From: Croceibacterium_B sp963783195 | Lineage (GTDB): Bacteria; Pseudomonadota; Alphaproteobacteria; Sphingomonadales; Sphingomonadaceae | DNA length: 64,000 nucleotides | NCBI GenBank assembly: GCA_963783195.1 | Contig: CAWAMV010000004.1 | Span: 1,612,001 to 1,676,000 of the forward strand | Direction of reading: 5' to 3' | In this document: positions 49,321-57,327 of the stretch, in pieces | Position numbering within the stretch: the first letter of the stretch is position 1 | How the letters are laid out: the number at the start of each line of letters is the position of its first letter | Notes under the pieces: model-generated | What the model was told of the DNA's origin: nothing | Seen by the model: the letters and a program-made list of their open reading frames with translations, nothing else | Database searches by the model: none | Made by a program: the position numbers and the translations under genes

Positions 49321-51758
49321 GCGCACTGGACGAGGCCGAGCGCAAGACCTCGCGCGATACCCTGGTTATCGCAGCTGCGGCACTCGTCAGTGCGGCGCTG
49401 GTGCAGTTTGCCACCTCCAGCCTCGCGGTGACGGTCGCTTATGCCGGTGGGCTCGTGGTGCTGGGCCTCGTTGCGTTTACGGCGGCACGCAACAACCGCG
49501 GCAGCCGAGAGGTCGAAGCGCAGGCGATGCCCGACTGGTCGGTCACCGTCACGGCAATCGAGCAGGCCGGCATCGCGGTTGCCATCACCGACCGGGCGAA
49601 TCGCCTCGTCTGTGCCAATGCGGCATTCGAGTTGTGGTTCGGCTCGAGCCACGCCCCGCCGCGCCTGCCGGTCGACGGCGCCTCGCTCGATGCTCTCGAC
49701 CGGGCTGCGCGAGCAGCGTGGCGGGACGGCGAAAGTGCGCGTGAGACGATCGCCGACGAAGCAAACGCCTGGACTGCCGAGGTCCTTCGCGCCGGCCGGG
49801 CGGAAGACTATCTCGTCTGGCGCTTCGCCCCGATTACCCGGACCGAGCCGCTGCAGGCGATCGGCAAGTACGTGACGGGAATTTTCGGTCGCATCCTCTC
49901 CGGCGCGGGAATCGAGGTGGCACTTGTCGGGCCCGACGGGGCGATCCGCGCGTCCAGCCCGGGCTTCGCGCGCCGCTCGATGGGCGACGAGCACGCCAGC
50001 ATGGCGGGACAGGACTTCACCGCATTGCTGCGCTCCGACGACCGGGAGCGCATCTATTTCGCCCGCGAGGGACGCAAGGGTTCGCCGCAGACGCTGGTGC
50101 AGGTACCGTTGGTCGAGCCGGGTACGCAGCAGCGCATCGGGGCCGACCAGGCGCCGTCGCTGATGCTGCTGGTCGATCATGGTGTGGGCCTTGGCGGCTG
50201 GGGCGGGGAGGCGCGGGGACAGACGCCGCAGCTCGAAGCGCTGCTGGAACAGCTTCCAGTCGGCCTCGCGATGACCGACCGCGACGGCCATTTCCTTTTT
50301 GCGAACCCGGCCTTTCGCCGGGCCGCGGGCCTGCAACGAGCCAAGCACCTGCCGCCCTATCCGTCCGATCTTGTCGTTCCGCCCGACAAGACCGCGATGT
50401 CGGATGCGGTGCGTCGCTACGGCCAGGGGCCTGCATCGAGCGGTGACATCGCCGTTCGCTTGCGCGCCGATCCCGATGAGCCGGTGTCGCTGGGGCTCGC
50501 CGGCGTGCGCGGGCTGGGGGAGGCGGCCGTGCTGCTCAGCCTCGCCGACACGACCGAGGAGACCCGCCTCAAGAAGCAGGTCGCGCAGGCCACCAAGATG
50601 CAGGCCGTGGGCCAGCTTGCCGGCGGCGTGGCGCACGATTTCAACAATGTGCTGACCGCCATCATCGGCTATTGCGACCTCATGCTGATGCGCCACATCC
50701 CGGGCGACAGCGATTACGACGACATCCAGCAGATCAGGGCCAACTCCAACCGTGCGGCCAGCCTCACGCGACAGCTCCTCGCCTTCAGCCGTCAGCAGAC
50801 GCTGCAGCCGGAGGTGATCCAGCTGCCCGACGTCATCAGCGAGGTCAGCCAGCTGCTGAAGCGGCTGCTCGGGGCCAAGATCACGCTCAAGACCCATCAC
50901 GACCGCGAGCTCGGACCGGTGCGGGCCGATCCGCGCCAGCTCGAGCAAGTCATCGTTAACCTGGCGGTCAACGCGCGCGACGCGATCCAGAGCCGCGGTG
51001 GCGAAAACGCCAGCGGCACACTGATGTTCACCACCCGCCGGGTCAATTCCGCCTCGATCAAGCGGATGCGCGACAACGAGATCATCCCGGCCGGCCACTA
51101 TACCGCCCTCATTGCCGAGGACACCGGCGGCGGCATCCCGCCCGAGAACCTGGCGAAGATCTTCGAGCCGTTCTTCACCACCAAGGAACTGGGGAAGGGC
51201 ACGGGGCTAGGCCTGTCGACCGTGTATGGCATCGTCAAGCAATCGGGCGGGTTCATCTTCGCCGACAACGTCACCGCTCCCGAAGGCAAGGTGAAGGGCG
51301 CCCGTTTCACGATCTATCTTCCCGTGCACCACATCACGCCAGAGGAGCTGGCGAAGGAAAAACAGGCCGAAGAGGCCGCCACCTGGTCCGGCGGCGGACG
51401 GGTCCTGCTGGTGGAGGACGAGGACATGGTCCGCGCCGTCGCCGAACGCGCGTTGACCCGGCAGGGCTATACCGTGACGACGGCGAGCGACGGCGACGAA
51501 GGGCTGCAGTTGGTCGAGGCGGGCGGCGAGTTCGACCTCGTGGTTTCCGACGTGGTCATGCCGGCGATGGACGGCCCGGCCATGGCGCGCGAGATTCGCA
51601 AGCGCACTCCGGATCTGCCCATCCTGTTCATGTCGGGCTATGCCGAAGAGCAGTTGCGCAACGAACTCGACATGGAAGGCATGCACTTCATCGCCAAGCC
51701 ATTCAGCGTCCAGCAGATCGCCGCCAAGGTTGGCCAGGTATTGAGTTCCGCGCGATAA
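49317..51758 (+). CDS. cckA: Hybrid sensor histidine kinase/response regulator CckA
   Basis: 813 residues. Two N-terminal membrane segments (about residues 17-35 and 40-57) precede PAS-like domains (AIEQAGIAVAITDRANRLVC, LEQLPVGLAMTDRDGHFLFA). The kinase core has the phosphorylated His in GGVAHDFNNVLTAIIGYCDL and RQLLAFSRQQTLQPEVI, the ATPase N and G boxes (NLAVNARDAI, GKGTGLGLSTVYGIV), and a receiver domain with the Asp in LVVSDVVMPAMDG. In alphaproteobacteria CckA starts the CtrA phosphorelay controlling the cell cycle or motility. It is coupled to the DUF2062 genes. Confidence 0.93.
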   Translation: MSALDEAERKTSRDTLVIAAAALVSAALVQFATSSLAVTVAYAGGLVVLGLVAFTAARNNRGSREVEAQAMPDWSVTVTAIEQAGIAVAITDRANRLVCANAAFELWFGSSHAPPRLPVDGASLDALDRAARAAWRDGESARETIADEANAWTAEVLRAGRAEDYLVWRFAPITRTEPLQAIGKYVTGIFGRILSGAGIEVALVGPDGAIRASSPGFARRSMGDEHASMAGQDFTALLRSDDRERIYFAREGRKGSPQTLVQVPLVEPGTQQRIGADQAPSLMLLVDHGVGLGGWGGEARGQTPQLEALLEQLPVGLAMTDRDGHFLFANPAFRRAAGLQRAKHLPPYPSDLVVPPDKTAMSDAVRRYGQGPASSGDIAVRLRADPDEPVSLGLAGVRGLGEAAVLLSLADTTEETRLKKQVAQATKMQAVGQLAGGVAHDFNNVLTAIIGYCDLMLMRHIPGDSDYDDIQQIRANSNRAASLTRQLLAFSRQQTLQPEVIQLPDVISEVSQLLKRLLGAKITLKTHHDRELGPVRADPRQLEQVIVNLAVNARDAIQSRGGENASGTLMFTTRRVNSASIKRMRDNEIIPAGHYTALIAEDTGGGIPPENLAKIFEPFFTTKELGKGTGLGLSTVYGIVKQSGGFIFADNVTAPEGKVKGARFTIYLPVHHITPEELAKEKQAEEAATWSGGGRVLLVEDEDMVRAVAERALTRQGYTVTTASDGDEGLQLVEAGGEFDLVVSDVVMPAMDGPAMAREIRKRTPDLPILFMSGYAEEQLRNELDMEGMHFIAKPFSVQQIAAKVGQVLSSAR

Positions 51759-51763
51759 TTGCG

Positions 51764-51788
51764 GCTGGAGGAGCTGGAGACCTCCAGC
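51764..51788. terminator. Hairpin after cckA
   Basis: An 8-base stem (GCTGGAGG at 51764-51771 with CCTCCAGC at 51781-51788) 5 bases after the cckA stop. There is no T-run, so termination is uncertain. Confidence 0.45.
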
Positions 51789-51857
51789 ACCGTTCAGCCA
51801 AGGGAAAGCTGGTGTAACATTATCACATTGGCGAAAGTTTCGAAGGGGAGACTTCCG

Positions 51858-53399
51858 ATGCGTCTGCGTAACCTCGCCCTGGCGGCTGCCGTCGTCGCCA
51901 ATCCGGTCCTGAGCCCGGTTCTTGCCCCGGCTTCCGCGCAGTCAGGTCCGGAGACAGAGCAGACCTCGCAGGGCGACCTCGCGGTCACGATTTACAACAA
52001 CGGCCAGTCCCTGGTGCAGGACGTGCGCCAGATTGCAATCCCTGCGGGCCGCACCCGGATCGAATTTCCCGACGTCTCGGCGATGATCCGGCCCGAGACG
52101 CTCAGCTTCGCCGCTGCCAATGCCGGCATCATCGAGCAGAACTTCGATTTCGATCTGCTCACGCCGGCCAAGCTGATGGAGAAGGCCATCGGCCAGCAGG
52201 TCACCTTGGTGCGTACGAATCCTGCCACCGGGGCGGAAACGCGCGAGCGGGCGACCGTCCTTTCCACCGCGGGCGGCGTCGTGGTGCGGATCGGCGACCG
52301 GATCGAGGTTCTGCGGGATGACGACCTGCCGGTGCGTGTGGTGTTCGATCGCGTGCCAGCGAACCTGCGGGCCCGCCCGACCCTGTCGGTCACGCTGCAA
52401 AGCGACCGCGCCAGCACGCGTCCCGCCTCGCTGCGCTACCTGACGCCGGGTCTCGGCTGGGGCGCCGACTACGTCGCGCTCTACGACGAGGCCAGGGGCG
52501 CGGTCGACATGCAGGGCTGGGTCACCCTGACCAACAACACCGGCACAACGTTTCACGATGCCGATACGTTACTGGTCGCCGGCAATCCGAACATGGGCGT
52601 CGGCAGCTACCGCCCTGGCGTGCGCACGTCGCGCGCCGTGCCCAGTCCACCTCCTCCGCCCGGCTCCTTTGTTCCCGGGACGGAGAGCGCCGACCGCGAG
52701 AGGCTGGGCGATTTCTACCTCTATCCGCTCGCCGGCCGCACCACGATTGCCAATGCCCAGACCAAGCAGGTCAGCTTTCTGGACGTCCAGGCCGTCCCGG
52801 CGCGCAAGATCTACAGGCGCCAGATCGGATGGCTCGGCAACGACGGCGGCCCGGTCGCGGTCGCAAGCGCAATCTCGTTCAGCTCCAGTCGCCAGGGCGG
52901 GCTGGGCGATGCGCTACCGGCGGGAACCGTCCGCTTCTATCAACGCGATCGGGCGGGCAACCCGCAGTTCATCGGCGAAAACAGCATCGGCCACACGCCG
53001 ATGGGCAGCGAGCTTACGCTCAAGACCGGCGACGCCTTCGACATCTACGTCCAGGCCGAGGTCGAGAAGCGCGAGACCATCACCGGCGCCGAATGGGAGC
53101 GCACCTCGCGCTTTCGGGTCTTCGAGGACGGCCAGCTGGTCCGCACCGTGGAGGGCGAGCGGCCCCGGACCTTCTACCGCACGACGATGCGCTACACCTT
53201 CACCAACGCGCAAAGCCGCCCGGTGGAGGTGGAACTGGTCCAGACCGGACTCGACCGTGGGTGGTGGGGTAACGACTATCGCGTCACCAGCGAGGACTTG
53301 CCCGGCCAGCAGCTCAACGTCGATGCGCGTAAGTACGTCGTTCCAGTGCCGGCCAACGGCAAGCGCGAGGTCCGGGTCATTTACGAGACGCGGTACTGA
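51858..53399 (+). CDS. DUF4139 domain-containing secreted protein, copy 1
   Basis: 513 residues from ATG 51858 with GGGGAGA upstream; the earlier in-frame start lacks a signal. Signal peptide MRLRNLALAAAVVANPVLSP, then VLAPASAQS. The DUF4139 core has SVTLQSDRASTRPASLRYLT, PGLGWGADYVALYDEARGAV, and a Pro-rich loop (PSPPPPPGSFVPG) before the C-terminal domain (WERTSRFRVFEDGQLVRTVE). The family is of mucoidy-inhibitor type; the function is unknown. It lies 14 bases before a paralogue. Confidence 0.85.
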   Translation: MRLRNLALAAAVVANPVLSPVLAPASAQSGPETEQTSQGDLAVTIYNNGQSLVQDVRQIAIPAGRTRIEFPDVSAMIRPETLSFAAANAGIIEQNFDFDLLTPAKLMEKAIGQQVTLVRTNPATGAETRERATVLSTAGGVVVRIGDRIEVLRDDDLPVRVVFDRVPANLRARPTLSVTLQSDRASTRPASLRYLTPGLGWGADYVALYDEARGAVDMQGWVTLTNNTGTTFHDADTLLVAGNPNMGVGSYRPGVRTSRAVPSPPPPPGSFVPGTESADRERLGDFYLYPLAGRTTIANAQTKQVSFLDVQAVPARKIYRRQIGWLGNDGGPVAVASAISFSSSRQGGLGDALPAGTVRFYQRDRAGNPQFIGENSIGHTPMGSELTLKTGDAFDIYVQAEVEKRETITGAEWERTSRFRVFEDGQLVRTVEGERPRTFYRTTMRYTFTNAQSRPVEVELVQTGLDRGWWGNDYRVTSEDLPGQQLNVDARKYVVPVPANGKREVRVIYETRY

Positions 53400-53413
53400 G
53401 GGGGAGGGGGACG

Positions 53414-55018
53414 ATGCGGCACGCCGCGCTTCTCCTCGCCGCTTCGGCGTTGCTTTCAGGCGCGCCCGCGCTGGCCCGCGAGGCCGTGGAGGCTTCGGCG
53501 CCGCAGAAACTCGCCGTCACGCTTTATCGCGATCCAAACCGCGGCGAGGGGCAAGCCATGCGGACCGACTTGCCGCAGGGCTTCGCGATGATCAGCGAGA
53601 TTCGAACCGTCACTTTGCCGCTCGGCGAATCTACCATCCGCTTCGAAGGGGTGGCCGAGGGCATGGTGGCAGTGACCGCCATCGTCACCGGCCTGCCAGG
53701 CGGAACGATTGAAAAGAACCGCAACGCCGACCTTCTGAGTTCAGCTTCGCTGGTCGACGGCACGCTCGGCAATCGCGTGACGATCACGCGCACCAATCCC
53801 GCCACCGCGTCGACGGAGAGCGAGGACGCCGTCGTCCGCACCCGCGCCGACGGCGGTGTCGTGCTACAGACGAGCGCCGGATACGAGGCCGTGCGCTGCT
53901 CTGGCCTGCCCGAAAAGCTCACCTTCGATCGTGTGCCCGAAGGGCTGTCGGCCCAACCGGTCTTCTCGATCGACACCCGGGACGACCGCGGCGGTACTTA
54001 TACCGTCACCCTGACCTACCTTGCGTGGGGCTTCGACTGGCAGGCGCACTATGTCGCCACGCTGAAAGACGGCGGGAAGGGTGACGATGTGCGGATGCGG
54101 CTGATGAGCTGGCTCACGCTGCTCAACGACAACGGCCAGTCCTTTCCCGACGCCGAGCTCATGGTCGTGGCAGGGCGGCTCAACGTCGAAAGCAACTACG
54201 CCACGCTGTCCGACCCGCCCGACGCTCGGCCGCTGCGGCTGGTCTGCTACCCTATGGGACACACGGCGGACGGCTCGCCGTACGTAAGTGCCTATGCGCC
54301 CCCGCCGCCACCAGCTCCGCCGCCAATGGCAGCGATGGCGATGAGGGAAGAATCCATCGTCGTCACTGGAGCGCGCATGAAATCGATGGATGCAGCCGCA
54401 CCGGCGATGGTCGCAGCCGAGGAAAACCTCGGCGATCTGAAGCTCTACCGCGTGCCCGAGCCTGCCACCGTCTCTGCCAAGGGCCTGAAGCAGGTCGCCT
54501 TCCTCGATAGGCGGGGGGTGAAGGGCGAAATGCTCTACAAGGCGGTCTGCACTCCGTGGGACTACCAGCAAGGCGGCGATTACGTGCCGGCAGCGATGCT
54601 GCTCGCCACGGTCAACGACGCGAACCACGGCCTCGGCGTGGCCCTGCCGGCCGGCGGCATCACGGTCTTCGAGCCAACCACCCACGGCGAGCTGCTGGCG
54701 GGGGAGGAAAGCCTGCGCGACTATGCCTCTGGCCAGGACGTCGAGATCGAAATGGGTCGGAGCAACCAGGTCTTCGCGACCTGTGAAGTCGTCGGCCGCG
54801 AGCCGAACTACGAGCGCGGCGAGAGGATTTCGATGCGGCTCAGGCTGACCAATGCGAACCGCTCGCGTGCCCATGTGCGAGTGTCGCTTGGCGGCAGCGG
54901 GGAACACCGGGTTGCCGGAATGAAGGGTCTGCGCACGAAGGATGGCGAGCGCGTCACCGATGTCGACGTTCGCGCCAACGGAACGCGGGAAATCCACTTC
55001 ACCTACGAGTTGGACTGA
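53414..55018 (+). CDS. DUF4139 domain-containing secreted protein, copy 2, with TonB-box-like segment
   Basis: 534 residues. Signal peptide MRHAALLLAASALLSGAPAL, AREAV. The same DUF4139 architecture as copy 1 (TVTLTYLAWGFDWQAHYVAT). The Pro/Ala loop is followed near residue 313 by ESIVVTGARMKSM, a pattern like the TonB box found in TonB receptors (IVVTGxR). Such segments are known mainly from outer-membrane receptors, so its presence here is unusual; it may simply be coincidental low-complexity sequence. It is probably cotranscribed with copy 1. Confidence 0.83.
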   Translation: MRHAALLLAASALLSGAPALAREAVEASAPQKLAVTLYRDPNRGEGQAMRTDLPQGFAMISEIRTVTLPLGESTIRFEGVAEGMVAVTAIVTGLPGGTIEKNRNADLLSSASLVDGTLGNRVTITRTNPATASTESEDAVVRTRADGGVVLQTSAGYEAVRCSGLPEKLTFDRVPEGLSAQPVFSIDTRDDRGGTYTVTLTYLAWGFDWQAHYVATLKDGGKGDDVRMRLMSWLTLLNDNGQSFPDAELMVVAGRLNVESNYATLSDPPDARPLRLVCYPMGHTADGSPYVSAYAPPPPPAPPPMAAMAMREESIVVTGARMKSMDAAAPAMVAAEENLGDLKLYRVPEPATVSAKGLKQVAFLDRRGVKGEMLYKAVCTPWDYQQGGDYVPAAMLLATVNDANHGLGVALPAGGITVFEPTTHGELLAGEESLRDYASGQDVEIEMGRSNQVFATCEVVGREPNYERGERISMRLRLTNANRSRAHVRVSLGGSGEHRVAGMKGLRTKDGERVTDVDVRANGTREIHFTYELD

Positions 55019-55068
55019 GCTGTAACGCGCGCAAATCCACCGTTTCCTGCGCCGCATAGGAAATTTAC

Positions 55069-55083
55069 GTTCCCCTCTTGTTC
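55069..55083. promoter_or_regulatory. LexA box of recA
   Basis: GTTCCCCTCTTGTTC fits GTTC-N7-GTTC. It lies 89 bases upstream of the recA ATG and shares the pattern with the uvrA and ubiquitin-like operon boxes. Confidence 0.88.
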
Positions 55084-55172
55084 CACAAGAACAAATCAGA
55101 TACATACTGTTTCCGACAGGGAATTCGGGCCAATCCGGGCCGAGCCCTAGCCAAGAAACGGAAGGGTGTGTC

Positions 55173-56244
55173 ATGGCGGCTGCGAACCTGAAGCTGGTGG
55201 AAGGCAAGGAAGTGGATTCGGACCGTCAGAAGGCGCTCGACGCCGCGCTCGCGCAGATCGACCGCGCGTTCGGCAAGGGCTCGGCTATGAAGCTGGGCCA
55301 GAAGGAAACGATGCAGGTCGAATCGATTTCGACCGGTTCGCTGGGACTCGACATTGCGCTCGGGGTCGGCGGCCTGCCCAAGGGCCGCGTGATCGAGGTC
55401 TATGGGCCGGAAAGCTCGGGCAAGACCACGTTGGCGCTCCATGTGCTGGCGGAATGCCAGAAGAACGGCGGCACGGTTGCCTTCGTCGATGCCGAACACG
55501 CGCTCGACCCGGTCTACGCCAAGAAGCTGGGCGTCAACATCGATGAGCTGATCGTATCGCAACCCGACACCGGAGAGCAGGCGCTCGAGATCGTCGATAC
55601 GCTCGTGCGTTCGAACGCGATCGACGTGCTGGTGGTCGAACTCGGTCGCCGCGCTGGTGCCGCGAGCCGAGATCGAAGGCGAGATGGGCGACAGCCACGT
55701 GGGCCTTCAGGCGCGCCTCATGTCCCAATCGCTGCGCAAGCTGACCGGCTCGATCAATCGCTCCAAGTGCATGGTGATCTTCATCAACCAGCTGCGCATG
55801 AAGATTGGCGTCATGTACGGCAATCCCGAGACCACGACCGGCGGCAATGCGCTCAAGTTCTACGCCTCGGTACGCCTCGACATCCGCCGTACCGGGCAAA
55901 TCAAGGACCGCGACGAGATTGTCGGCAACAGTACGCGCGTGAAGGTGGTCAAGAACAAGGTCGCGCCGCCGTTCAAGCAGGTCGAGTTCGACATCATGTA
56001 TGGCGAAGGCATCTCGAAGATCGGCGAGATTCTCGATCTTGGGGTGAAGGCCGGCCTGGTGGAAAAATCGGGCAGCTGGTTCAGCTACGACTCCATCCGC
56101 ATCGGCCAGGGTCGCGAGAACGCCAAGCAGTACCTCAAGGACAATCCCGAAGTTTGCGACAGGCTGGAAGCCGCGATCCGCGGCCGCACCGACCGAGTTG
56201 CCGAGGAGATGATGACGGGGCCGGACGCGGACTCCGAAGACTGA
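55173..56244 (+). CDS. recA: Recombinase RecA, frame broken by one extra base
   Basis: The two frames join to a normal protein of about 356 residues if one A is removed at 55639-55640 (GTCGAACTCGG to GTCGACTCGG). Before it: YGPESSGKTTLALHVLAE (Walker A), IVSQPDTGEQALEIVDTLVR, and IDVLVV ending in the broken Walker B strand; after it: VPRAEIEGEMGDSHVGLQAR, FINQLRMKIGVMYGNPETTT, RVKVVKNKVAPPFKQ. As written, the first frame runs on into the next gene to give a 683-residue chimera, which is an artefact of the indel. RecA drives strand exchange and LexA cleavage. A LexA box lies upstream and a terminator downstream. Confidence 0.92.
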
Positions 56245-56312
56245 CCCTCACGCGCCGCGCGCCGTTTCGAAGGGCGTGCAGCCAGGAACCGGGGCCGGTG
56301 CGGTCGCCTTAC

Positions 56313-56338
56313 GAGGCCCGCGCCGGCCTCTTCCTTTT
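56313..56338 (+). terminator. Intrinsic terminator of recA
   Basis: A 6-base stem GAGGCC/GGCCTC with a 6-base loop, directly followed by TTCCTTTT. It lies 69 bases beyond the recA stop. Confidence 0.8.
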
Positions 56339-56402
56339 GCAGCCCTTCCGGCCCGCTGCACTGTCAGCTAAGACTGTGGCTGCAAGCAGGAAGGGATCGG
56401 CG

Positions 56403-57224
56403 ATGGAAGTGCGCGATTGGCAGGGCAGGACCGGACAAAGCTGGGCGGCCGAATGGAAGCGCACCGACCGCAGCTTCGGCGGACTGACCGAACGCCTGCT
56501 GTCGCGGACTCGTGAATTTCCCGTCCGCGACGCGATCGACATTGGTTGCGGTGCCGGGGAAATCTCCCTGGCTCTCGCCCGGGGCCGGCCGCAAGTCCAG
56601 GTCGTTGGGGTCGATATCTCTCCCCAGCTTGTCGCCGTCGCCCGCGAGCGCGGAGCTCACCATGCCAATGTCCGATTCGTCGAGGGCGATGCCGCGACGT
56701 GGAAACCGGACGCCGGTTTTCAGCCCAATTTCTTCGTTTCCCGCCACGGCGTGATGTTTTTCGCCAATCCCGAGTTGGCTTTCGCGAACATCGCCGGGTA
56801 CGCCGCACCCGGCGCGAACCTGCTGTTTTCTTGCTTTCGTGCGATGCGGGAGAACCCCATCTTCCACGAGCTGGCGGCGCTCCTGCCCGCGCCCGAACAC
56901 GCGCCCGATCCGCGCGCCCCGGGCCCCTTCGCCTTTGCCGACCGCGAGTATGTCACTGGCATCCTCGAATTTGCCGGGTGGGGCGACGTTCGCTTCGAGG
57001 CATACGATTTCGCCATGATTGCCGGCGCGGGTAGCGACCCGGTCGACGATGCAGTGTCCTATTTCACGTCCATTGGTGCAGCGGCGCTCGCATTATCGGA
57101 GATGGATGACGTGGAGCGCCAGGCCACGATCCTGAGGATTCGCGACCTGGCGCGCGATAATTGCCGCGATGGCGTGGTCGCCCTGCGCGCCGCCACCTGG
57201 ATCGTCAGCGCCCACAGGCCCTGA
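56403..57224 (+). CDS. Class I SAM-dependent methyltransferase
   Basis: 273 residues from ATG 56403. Motif I is DAIDIGCGAGEISLALARGR, followed by VVGVDISPQLVAVARERGA, VRFVEGDAATW and FFVSRHGVMFFANPELAFA. The fold is like the Trans-aconitate/UbiE-type methyltransferases; the substrate is unknown. It is in the same frame as the recA chimera but is its own gene. It lies between recA and alaS. Confidence 0.85.
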   Translation: MEVRDWQGRTGQSWAAEWKRTDRSFGGLTERLLSRTREFPVRDAIDIGCGAGEISLALARGRPQVQVVGVDISPQLVAVARERGAHHANVRFVEGDAATWKPDAGFQPNFFVSRHGVMFFANPELAFANIAGYAAPGANLLFSCFRAMRENPIFHELAALLPAPEHAPDPRAPGPFAFADREYVTGILEFAGWGDVRFEAYDFAMIAGAGSDPVDDAVSYFTSIGAAALALSEMDDVERQATILRIRDLARDNCRDGVVALRAATWIVSAHRP

Positions 57225-57327
57225 GAGCCGCCTTTTCCGTCGATCGAAACGACTGATCGCTCAGTTCGAACGTCTGGGCGGCTTTAACCGTCTTGTCCCC
57301 CCGCGCGCGAACGCTTAACTCGCGCCC

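Noticed and set aside
49227..51098. Long antisense frame across cckA
   Set aside because: Shadow of cckA with Arg/Asp-rich nonsense sequence.
55173..57224. A 683-residue open frame from recA into the methyltransferase
   Set aside because: It arises from the single extra base in recA; the central part is nonsense and the true recA continues in the next frame to 56244.
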